This document shows positions 7,481-14,158 of a stretch of 17,598 bases of DNA, in pieces. The position numbers and the translations under genes are program-made. The first letter of the stretch is position 1. Each line of letters starts with the position of its first letter. The DNA is from Clostridiaceae bacterium (GTDB lineage: Bacteria > Bacillota > Clostridia > Oscillospirales > Acutalibacteraceae): NCBI GenBank assembly GCA_904501895.1, contig CAJGCX010000024.1, positions 1 to 17,598 on the forward strand, in the 5' to 3' direction. The notes under the pieces are model-generated. The model saw only the letters and a list, made by a program, of their open reading frames with translations. It had not been told where the DNA came from and searched no databases.

Positions 7481-8848
7481 ATGAATATATTACAAAAAGC
7501 CCAAAGAACAATTATATTTTTAATTAAATCGTTAATGTATATCTTGCTTATTGCGACATTTTTTGTTGTTTTCAGCACAGAGTATTCATGGCTTCTTCAT
7601 TTATCACGTACAACGGGTGTTACTTTTGTTACATTCTGTGTTCTTGAGGTTTCACTTGTGTCTATCTATGGCGGATATGCTATCGGCAGACTAAAAAGCA
7701 AGCCTATTGTAACATCTCTTTCATTGGCAACAATCGTTACTGACCTTGTTACTCATTTACAACTTTGTATTATGAACGTTAACGAGAATAACAATGAATA
7801 TTTTGTATATGAATCTCCTGATTTGCTTATTCTTGTAATGCTTATTCAGTTGGGTATTATTTTCCTTTTCACTTATGCAGGACAAGCTGTGTATTTTGGA
7901 ATTAATAAGCCAGAAAGATGCTGTGTAATTACAAATTCGGAAATGGCACTTAATACTGTTATGCCTAAGATTACAAGATATAAAAAGCAGTATAACGTGA
8001 CTGATATGATTCATTTTACTTCACCGAATGCTTTTGATATTATGAGCAAATGTGATACAGTATTTATATATGAAATTCCTACAAAGCAAAAGATTCTTTT
8101 CACGGAATATTGTTATGCAAATAATAAAAACGTTTACACAAGCTTTGAAATTTCAGATATTATGCTTATGGGTGGTAAGTCAATTTTCCTTGACGATAAA
8201 CCAATGGTATCTGCGGTTATTCGTGACCTTACATTAGAACAACGTTTTATGAAGCGTGCAATGGATATTGCAATTTCTCTTGTTGGTATTATTCTTACAG
8301 GCCCTATTATGCTTATTTCCGCTATTCTTATTAAGGCTGAGGATGGTGGTAAAATTCTATTCCGTCAGAAGCGTGCAACAAAAGGCGGTGAGCTTTTTGA
8401 TGTATACAAATTCCGCACTATGACTGAGGTTGATACTGTAAACGAGTCAGCAAAGAATAATGATAAGCGAATTACTAAAGTCGGTAAATATTTAAGAAAA
8501 TTCAGAGTCGATGAATTACCGCAGTTTTTCAATATCCTTAAGGGTGATATGAGCGTTGTTGGTCCTCGTCCTGAAATGATTGAAAATGTAAGTAAATATA
8601 CCGCTGAATTGCCTGAATTTTCATACAGATTAAAGGTTAAAGGTGGACTTACAGGCTACGCACAGATTGTAGGTAAATATAACACCTCTCCTAAGGATAA
8701 GCTGGTTCTTGACCTTATGTATATTGAAAAATACAGTTTGTGGCTTGACATAAAGCTTATTATGCAAACTATAACTGTTTTGTTCAAAGCAGATGACAGT
8801 ACTGAGGGCTTTGGTAAAACAGAAAAGAAATACGAATTCACAGAATAA
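7481..8848 (+). CDS. Membrane sugar-phosphate transferase (polyprenyl glycosylphosphotransferase)
   Basis: This enzyme type moves a sugar phosphate from a nucleotide sugar to undecaprenyl phosphate, the first step in building a surface glycan. The 455-residue protein has N-terminal membrane segments (about 15-31, 46-65, 80-98, 115-140). A soluble region of about 145-240 is weakly like the Rossmann-type domain of WbaP/CpsE-type enzymes. A membrane hairpin lies at 261-285. The C-terminal catalytic domain (PF02397 type) carries FRQKRATKGG (294-303), YKFRTM (309-314), the D344-E345 pair in FRVDELPQFF, and the signature VVGPRPEM (359-366). AGGAGG-type GGAGG at 7469-7473 fixes the start; an upstream TTG lies inside the promoter. 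It appears to be a single-gene unit with no other glycan gene directly behind it. The sugar is unknown. Confidence 0.92.
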   Translation: MNILQKAQRTIIFLIKSLMYILLIATFFVVFSTEYSWLLHLSRTTGVTFVTFCVLEVSLVSIYGGYAIGRLKSKPIVTSLSLATIVTDLVTHLQLCIMNVNENNNEYFVYESPDLLILVMLIQLGIIFLFTYAGQAVYFGINKPERCCVITNSEMALNTVMPKITRYKKQYNVTDMIHFTSPNAFDIMSKCDTVFIYEIPTKQKILFTEYCYANNKNVYTSFEISDIMLMGGKSIFLDDKPMVSAVIRDLTLEQRFMKRAMDIAISLVGIILTGPIMLISAILIKAEDGGKILFRQKRATKGGELFDVYKFRTMTEVDTVNESAKNNDKRITKVGKYLRKFRVDELPQFFNILKGDMSVVGPRPEMIENVSKYTAELPEFSYRLKVKGGLTGYAQIVGKYNTSPKDKLVLDLMYIEKYSLWLDIKLIMQTITVLFKADDSTEGFGKTEKKYEFTE

Positions 8849-8856
8849 TAAAATTG

Positions 8857-8898
8857 AAACCTTGCAGGGTAACTTGTAAGGTTTTGTTTATTTTGTTA
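8857..8898 (+). terminator. Rho-independent terminator of the sugar transferase gene
   Basis: AAACCTTGCA (8857-8866) pairs over 10 bp with TGTAAGGTTT (8875-8884), including one G-U pair, around an 8-base loop. A T-rich tail, TTTTGTTTATTTTG, follows. The next promoter begins immediately after it. Confidence 0.82.
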
Positions 8899-8927
8899 TT
8901 GTTAATATTATTTATTTGTGTTATACT
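8899..8927 (+). promoter_or_regulatory. Promoter of the LCP-like/transglutaminase/folate operon
   Basis: TTGTTA (8899-8904) and TATACT (8922-8927) are 17 bases apart, with TG at 8919-8920 giving an extended -10. No other promoter or terminator is evident before the terminator at 14112-14146, so it may drive all seven genes, including folE-folP-folB-folK. Confidence 0.65.
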
Positions 8928-8957
8928 ATACGAAATACTTTAGAATAATGGTGTATT

Positions 8958-9809
8958 ATGAGCAATAATAAAGGACTTTTTCCTGAAGATACTAAAACGA
9001 ATAACAGACTTAAACCATTTATAATAACTTTTGCAGTTTTTATTTTGGTTTTATCAGTCTGTTCTATCTTCCTTTTTATGTATTCTTTGGATTTTGATAT
9101 CAATAATCTTGTTGAATCAACAACAGAGGTTGAGGAAACTACAACAGAAGTAACACAGCCTGTGTATTCTATTGATTCCTTAACAGGTGATTCTAACATT
9201 TTGTTTATCGTTACAGATTCTGAAAACAAGGTTAAGTCAGCTTTTTGCACTCTTATAAATTTTGATAATAAGACTTTTAATGTTAAACAGCTTAATGGCG
9301 ATTCTCAGTATCTGTATGGTGAAAAATATAAAAGTATAAATGGCATATTTCAGGATTCTCAGGAAAATGGTCTTGCAGAATTTTTTACCGAAAAATATAA
9401 TATAAATGTTGATAAATATGTTGTGTTTAAATTATCAGATTTAAGAAGATTCTTAGCTCTGTTTAACGGAGTTACTGTTAATGTTGCAGAAGATGTTAAC
9501 TATAAATCAAATGATTATAATCTTGAACTTTCAAAGGGTAAACAAGAAATTTCAGGTGAGAAAGCATTAAACTATTTCTTAATTTGTGATAATGCAGAAA
9601 GAGAAAATGTAATTTGTGATGTTATTGTATCAATTTTAACTGAAGAGCATATTGGAAACGCTGAAAAGTTATTTAAGAATTTTGCTAACCTTTCAAAAAC
9701 TGATATTTCAGTTATGGATTTTTATAACTCGCTTGAGGTGGTTGAAACATATTGCTATGCTGATGATAAATTTTTACCACAGCCATATTCAAACGGTGAT
9801 AAGTCATGA
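8958..9809 (+). CDS. Membrane-anchored, degenerate LytR-CpsA-Psr (LCP)-like protein
   Basis: A 283-residue protein with a short cytoplasmic tail, one membrane segment (about 20-42), a threonine/glutamate-rich linker (52-66) and an extracellular domain from about 78. The domain follows the LCP layout: NILFIVTDS (80-88), KSINGIF (125-131), then a YNINVDKYVVFKLSDL stretch (147-162), FNGVTVNV (169-176) and GEKALNYF (200-207). LCP enzymes attach glycopolymers to peptidoglycan. Here several expected active-site residues are replaced: SIPRDT reads QLNGDS, the RSDT site reads VKSAF, and the RxR end reads FLICD. It is probably a non-catalytic relative. The ribosome binding site is weak (GGTG at 8950-8953). 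The 3' end overlaps the transglutaminase gene by four bases, so the two products probably act together at the cell surface. Confidence 0.7.
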   Translation: MSNNKGLFPEDTKTNNRLKPFIITFAVFILVLSVCSIFLFMYSLDFDINNLVESTTEVEETTTEVTQPVYSIDSLTGDSNILFIVTDSENKVKSAFCTLINFDNKTFNVKQLNGDSQYLYGEKYKSINGIFQDSQENGLAEFFTEKYNINVDKYVVFKLSDLRRFLALFNGVTVNVAEDVNYKSNDYNLELSKGKQEISGEKALNYFLICDNAERENVICDVIVSILTEEHIGNAEKLFKNFANLSKTDISVMDFYNSLEVVETYCYADDKFLPQPYSNGDKS

Positions 9810-10963
9810 AAAAGTTTTTAATAAAACTATTGCTGATTGTACTTATTGTTTCTCTTTCAGGTCCCATAACTGAAAAAGTAAATATTTATATTGAAGAAAA
9901 GAAAATTGAGGAAAGCAAGCCTACTCAGAAGGAGAGACTCCAGTTTGTAGAGCTTTTGAACGATAACACGTATTATTATTTCAATGGTCTTAATGATAAA
10001 GAAAAAGAAGCATACATCACTATGTATTCTTCGTTTATGAATTTTGATGAAGCTTTTGTTATGGAAATAAACGGAGAGTCCCTGAAAACTGTTTTTACTG
10101 CAGTTTTATATGACAATCCTCATATTTTCTGGGTAGATAATGAGTATCAATATCTTGAAAATGAAAAATCTGTTTCGTTTACACCTAATTATCGTAACAC
10201 TCCTGCAGAGGCACAAGTGATTTCAACTCAGTTAAATGAAAAAATCAGTAATATTATTTTTGAAGCAGATAAGCTTAATATTGATTATGAAAAAGAGTTG
10301 TATATTCACGATTATGTTTGTAACAATACGGTTTATGATGAAAATATAAGTCCTGGTAGTGGTGACTCAGCCCATGATTCATTATTGTATGGAAGTGCAA
10401 TTTGTGAGGGCTATTCAAGGGCTATACAAATCCTGCTTGATGCAGTTGATATTGATAATTACCTTGTAGTGGGCGAAGGAAAGTCAGAAGGTACAACAGA
10501 GCCACATATGTGGAATGTTGTCGAAATCGATAACCAGAATTATTACCTTGATGCAACATGGGATGATTCAGGCGTTGATGATACAATAGTTTACTTTTAC
10601 TTTAATGTCAATGAAGAAATGATAAGTGACGACCACTTTAATATTGAACCTTCAAATAATAATTGTGATTCTGATAGTGCTTATTATTATGCTGTTAATG
10701 GTTCTTATATTAAAGAGTTCAAGAGTTATTCAGCACACGCTAATCGTAGCGCTAGTGTATTGAGAAAAGGTGAAAATAAGGTTGAATTTATATTTAAATA
10801 TTCAACTGTTTATAAAAAAGCAATTGAATATATTGAAGAGGATAAAGGCTTTTTTGATTATGTTTACGCTGCTGTAAAGAGTAGTGGAAGACGTATAAAC
10901 CCTTACAAAATTAGTTATTATACAATTGATGACCGAAATTACTTGTGTATCGTTTTCGGGTGA
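9806..10963 (+). CDS. Exported transglutaminase-like domain protein
   Basis: A 385-residue protein starting with a basic, hydrophobic export or anchor segment (1-20) and no lipobox cysteine, so it probably stays membrane-tethered or is secreted. The central region has a transglutaminase-like cysteine-protease fold with a full triad: C200 in GSAICEGYSRA, H234 in EPHMWNVVE and D249 in YYLDATWDD. Bacterial members act as peptidases or crosslinking enzymes on surface or peptidoglycan substrates. The first 150 residues and the last 90 are not recognised. The start codon overlaps the LCP-like gene (ATGA) behind a GGTGAT ribosome binding site, indicating translational coupling. folE follows 18 bases after the stop codon, an odd neighbour for a surface protein. 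Confidence 0.82.
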   Translation: MKKFLIKLLLIVLIVSLSGPITEKVNIYIEEKKIEESKPTQKERLQFVELLNDNTYYYFNGLNDKEKEAYITMYSSFMNFDEAFVMEINGESLKTVFTAVLYDNPHIFWVDNEYQYLENEKSVSFTPNYRNTPAEAQVISTQLNEKISNIIFEADKLNIDYEKELYIHDYVCNNTVYDENISPGSGDSAHDSLLYGSAICEGYSRAIQILLDAVDIDNYLVVGEGKSEGTTEPHMWNVVEIDNQNYYLDATWDDSGVDDTIVYFYFNVNEEMISDDHFNIEPSNNNCDSDSAYYYAVNGSYIKEFKSYSAHANRSASVLRKGENKVEFIFKYSTVYKKAIEYIEEDKGFFDYVYAAVKSSGRRINPYKISYYTIDDRNYLCIVFG

Positions 10964-10981
10964 TAAAAGAGGAATGATAAA

Positions 10982-11545
10982 ATGGATAAACAGAGAATAC
11001 AAAATGCTTTTCGTGAAATTTTGTTAGCAATAGGTGAGGACCCTGACAGAGAAGGTCTTGTTGAAACTCCAAAAAGAGTTGCAAATATGTATGAAGAGAT
11101 TTTCTCGGGTCTTACTGAGAATCCTGAAAAGCATCTTAAAATGTTCCGTGAAGGTCAGAGTGATGAAATAGTTGTCGTTCGTGATATTCCGATGTATTCT
11201 ATGTGTGAGCATCACTTTTTACCTTTCGTTGGTAAGGCACATATTGCATATATTCCTAATGATGAAGGTCTTGTAATCGGTCTTTCAAAGCTTGCACGAA
11301 TCGTTAATAGCTATGCAAGACGTCCACAGTTGCAGGAAAGATTGACTGCACAGATTGCTGATTTTATTCAGAAGGAAATGGACCCAAAGGGTGTTGCAGT
11401 TGTTGTTGAGGCTGAGCATCTTTGTATGACTATGCGTGGAATTAAAGCAGCAGGGTCACAGACACAGACATCTGCACTTCGTGGAATTATGAGAAAGGAT
11501 GCAAGAACAAGAGCCGAGGTTATGACTCTTCTTGGATTAAAATGA
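10982..11545 (+). CDS. folE: GTP cyclohydrolase I
   Basis: FolE converts GTP to 7,8-dihydroneopterin triphosphate, the committing step of folate synthesis, in a homodecamer in the cytoplasm. At 187 residues it has the usual length. Zinc ligands are C75 and H78 in MCEHHFLPF and C148 in EHLCMTMRG. The GTP-binding stretch GLSKLARIV follows at 100-108. The C-terminal part with QTQTSALRG is complete. AAGAGG about ten bases upstream supports the start. Its last four bases overlap the ATG of folP. Confidence 0.97.
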   Translation: MDKQRIQNAFREILLAIGEDPDREGLVETPKRVANMYEEIFSGLTENPEKHLKMFREGQSDEIVVVRDIPMYSMCEHHFLPFVGKAHIAYIPNDEGLVIGLSKLARIVNSYARRPQLQERLTAQIADFIQKEMDPKGVAVVVEAEHLCMTMRGIKAAGSQTQTSALRGIMRKDARTRAEVMTLLGLK

Positions 11546-12378
11546 TATTTTCAGGTAAAAGCTTTAATTTTGAATTAGGTAAAAAGACGTATGTAATGGG
11601 TATCCTCAATGTTACGGGTGACTCCTTTTTTGACGGTGGACTTTATAATTCACCTGAAAAAGCAGTTGAACATTCGAAAAAGATGCTTGAATACGGTGCA
11701 GATATTATTGATATTGGTGCTCATTCAACACGTCCCGGACATAATGTTCTTACACCACAGGAAGAGCTCGAAATAATAAAACAATACTTGCCATTACTTG
11801 CAGACGAAACAAATGCTGTAATTTCTGTTGATACATTTTACCCATTGGTTGCAGAATATGCAATTCTGAATGGTGCATCAATTATCAATGATGTAAGTGG
11901 TGAATTTAATCCTCAGATGGCAAAGCTCGTTAAGGAATATAACTGCGGTTGGATTATAATGCACACAGGTGGTGGAGATGCATCAACTGTTGTTGATTAT
12001 CCTGACGGTGTTACTAAAGATGTTTCAGAATTCTTTAATGAAATGCTGAATAGTTGCGAAGCCTATGGTATCAATAAAAATCAACTTGCATTTGATATGG
12101 GAATCGGTTTCGGTAAATCCTATGAGGATAACCTTGAACTTATTAAAAATATTAAGGATATTAAAATTTGTGATGTTGCATTGCTTACTGCACTTTCTTC
12201 AAAAAGAGTTGTTGCAGCTGCTACTGAATCAACAAAGGAAGATTTGCTTTTTGGCACGATTGCTGCAAATTCCCTTGCAATACAGGGTGGTACAGATATT
12301 GTAAGAGTGCATAATGTACGTGAAAATGTACTTGCTGCAAAAATGTGCGATGAAGTTTTAAGGAGAAAAAATGGATAA
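11542..12378 (+). CDS. folP: Dihydropteroate synthase, with unusual active-site motifs
   Basis: FolP joins dihydropterin pyrophosphate to p-aminobenzoate to give dihydropteroate, and is the target of sulfonamides. The 278-residue TIM-barrel sequence keeps N23 (ILNVT), T63-R64 (STRPGH), D97 (SVDT), N116-D117 (INDV), D186, K221, and R255/H257 (VRVHNV). Several family motifs are changed: NVTPDSFSDGG reads NVTGDSFFDGG, GGESTRPG reads GAHSTRPG, DPGIGFGK reads DMGIGFGK, and the SRK loop reads SSKR. The order and position of motifs, and the flanking fol genes, still make FolP by far the best call. It overlaps folE by four bases and folB by eight. The changes lie in the substrate loops, so substrate or drug binding could be altered; this is inference. 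Confidence 0.92.
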   Translation: MIFSGKSFNFELGKKTYVMGILNVTGDSFFDGGLYNSPEKAVEHSKKMLEYGADIIDIGAHSTRPGHNVLTPQEELEIIKQYLPLLADETNAVISVDTFYPLVAEYAILNGASIINDVSGEFNPQMAKLVKEYNCGWIIMHTGGGDASTVVDYPDGVTKDVSEFFNEMLNSCEAYGINKNQLAFDMGIGFGKSYEDNLELIKNIKDIKICDVALLTALSSKRVVAAATESTKEDLLFGTIAANSLAIQGGTDIVRVHNVRENVLAAKMCDEVLRRKNG

Positions 12379-12733
12379 AATTATTGTAAAAGACTTAAAA
12401 TTATTCTGTTATCACGGTGTTAATCCTGAAGAAAAGATTGACGGACAGAATTTTGTTTTCGATATTGAGGCAGGTGTAGATTTGTCAATGCCTTGTAAGA
12501 CCGATAACGTTGACGATACTGTAAGCTACGCTAAAATAATTAAAAGTGTCCGTAGAGTAGCGCAGAGTGAAAAGGATGATTTGCTTGAAAGAGTTGCTCA
12601 AAGAGTTGCTGATGAGCTTTTCCTTGAGTTTGATAAAATCAATTCTTTGGTTATTACTCTTAAAAAGCCTGAAGCACCTATTAAAGCAGATTTTGATTAT
12701 GTTGCAGTTACAATCGAGAGGACAAGAGTATGA
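12371..12733 (+). CDS. folB: Dihydroneopterin aldolase
   Basis: FolB splits 7,8-dihydroneopterin into 6-hydroxymethyl-dihydropterin and glycolaldehyde. The 120-residue product has the family motif HGVNPEEK (15-22) with E21, the VSYAK segment (51-55) with Y53, and KKPEAPI (98-104) with K99. These correspond to the usual pterin-anchoring Glu, Tyr and Lys. AGGAG inside the end of folP supplies the ribosome binding site, and the start lies eight bases inside folP. The last four bases overlap folK. Confidence 0.95.
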   Translation: MDKIIVKDLKLFCYHGVNPEEKIDGQNFVFDIEAGVDLSMPCKTDNVDDTVSYAKIIKSVRRVAQSEKDDLLERVAQRVADELFLEFDKINSLVITLKKPEAPIKADFDYVAVTIERTRV

Positions 12734-13224
12734 AAGCATATCTTGGAATCGGCACAAACATAGGTGACAGAATGAAAAATCTTCATGACTCAATTGATGC
12801 CCTGAATTTACTTCCTATGACTTCTGTTACAGATGTTTCAAATATTTATGAAACAGACCCTGTGGGATATGATAATCAGGACGATTTCCTTAATGTTGTT
12901 GTAGAAGTTGAAACTGAACTTAATGCAGATAATCTTTTAGGAGCTGCACTTGGTATTGAGTCAGGATTAGGCAGAATAAGAACCATTAAAAATGGACCTC
13001 GTATTATAGATATTGACTTATTGCTTTATGGTGACGAAACAAAAAATACTAAATCACTCATTTTACCTCATCCAAGAATGATGGAAAGAAATTTTGTTCT
13101 TAAGCCATTACTTGACTTGGATTTTAAGTGCTCATTATTAAGCAGAGAAAAGGCAGAAGACCTTTTAACCGAGGATGGCGTTAGATTCTTCTGTTCAAAG
13201 GATAAATTATCAATTAGCAAATAG
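12730..13224 (+). CDS. folK: 6-hydroxymethyl-7,8-dihydropterin pyrophosphokinase
   Basis: FolK transfers pyrophosphate from ATP to 6-hydroxymethyl-dihydropterin, making the FolP substrate. The 164-residue product starts with the typical YLGIGTNIGDR (4-14). It has ETDPVGYDNQDDFLN (41-55) and the signature GPRIIDIDLLL (89-99), where D94 and D96 are the magnesium ligands. LPHPRMMERNFVL (112-124) completes the family pattern. It overlaps folB by four bases (ATGA). The exonuclease gene follows after 14 bases, so it is probably in the same transcript. Confidence 0.96.
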   Translation: MKAYLGIGTNIGDRMKNLHDSIDALNLLPMTSVTDVSNIYETDPVGYDNQDDFLNVVVEVETELNADNLLGAALGIESGLGRIRTIKNGPRIIDIDLLLYGDETKNTKSLILPHPRMMERNFVLKPLLDLDFKCSLLSREKAEDLLTEDGVRFFCSKDKLSISK

Positions 13225-13238
13225 AATTCTGGTGTGTT

Positions 13239-14111
13239 ATGAATTATATAATTATGGATTTGGAGTGGAATAATTCTTTCAATAAAGCCACTCAGAAATT
13301 TATGAATGAAATAATTGAAATAGGTGCAGTGAAGCTTGATGAAAATCTTAATCAGGTTGATACATTTTCTGAACTCATTAAGCCGGTAGTTTCAAAAAAG
13401 CTTCGTTCAAGAATTAAAACATTAACTAATATTTCTAATGAGGATGTAAAGACAGGACAACCATTTTCAAAGGTTATAAATGACTTTGAGGAGTGGATAG
13501 GTGAGGATGCTGTAATAATGTCATGGGGCGATACTGATATTCGTACGCTTCTTTCAAATTACAAGTGGTTTATGAAAAAGAACAGCCTTGATTTTATAAA
13601 GAAATATGCAGATTTACAGAAATATTGCCAGTGCTTTATAAATATGGAAAATGTTCAGCAGGCAGGCCTTTCTTATGCTGCAGAATGCCTTGAAATTGAC
13701 CCTGACTCATTTCCACATCATAGAGCACTTGATGATAGCCTTTTGAGTGCAGAGTGCTTTAAAAAGGTGTTTAATGAAGAAAAGCTTCAAGAATTCATTA
13801 AAAATTGTGACTACGATTTTTATGCACGACTTCTTTTCCATCCGTACGTTATTAAAAATAAAAATGACCCATTGATTGATAAAAATCTCTTCAACTGCTT
13901 CTGTGAAATTTGTGGTGGTAAGGTGCAGACAGTTAAAAAGTGGAAATTTATGAATCAGTCATTCCGTGGTATTTTTTATTGTGAAAACTGTGATAGAGAA
14001 TTTCGTGTGAATTTAAGAGTAAAGAAATTCTATGATTACATAGATATTAAACGAAACTGTAATGAAATAATTCGTACAACAGAATCAAACAACGAAACAG
14101 CAGAAGAATAA
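13239..14111 (+). CDS. DEDDh-type 3'-5' exonuclease with C-terminal zinc-ribbon-like segment
   Basis: A 290-residue cytoplasmic protein. Residues 1-180 form a DnaQ-like exonuclease domain: D7 and E9 (MDLEW), D98 (SWGDTD), H161 and D166 (HRALDD, the HxAxxD motif). These are the four acidic metal ligands and the catalytic histidine. A KapD/ERI-1-like role on RNA or DNA is possible. The C-terminal part holds two CxxC pairs, C222/C225 and C248/C251, spaced like a zinc ribbon and perhaps used to bind nucleic acid. Its ribosome binding site is a weak GGTG. It is the last gene of the folate operon, ending at a strong terminator. A link to folate is not evident. Confidence 0.88.
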   Translation: MNYIIMDLEWNNSFNKATQKFMNEIIEIGAVKLDENLNQVDTFSELIKPVVSKKLRSRIKTLTNISNEDVKTGQPFSKVINDFEEWIGEDAVIMSWGDTDIRTLLSNYKWFMKKNSLDFIKKYADLQKYCQCFINMENVQQAGLSYAAECLEIDPDSFPHHRALDDSLLSAECFKKVFNEEKLQEFIKNCDYDFYARLLFHPYVIKNKNDPLIDKNLFNCFCEICGGKVQTVKKWKFMNQSFRGIFYCENCDREFRVNLRVKKFYDYIDIKRNCNEIIRTTESNNETAEE

Positions 14112-14146
14112 AAAAACACGGACAGAAGATTTCTGTCCGTGTTTTT
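14112..14146 (+). terminator. 16-bp terminator hairpin between convergent genes
   Basis: The arms 14112-14127 and 14131-14146 are perfect inverted repeats (core CACGGACAGAA / TTCTGTCCGTG) with a 3-base loop and A and T runs at the outer ends. The T run serves the plus-strand operon and the A run gives the T-tract for the minus-strand gene, so it can work in both directions. Confidence 0.93.
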
Positions 14147-14158
14147 CTGTAAATTAAA

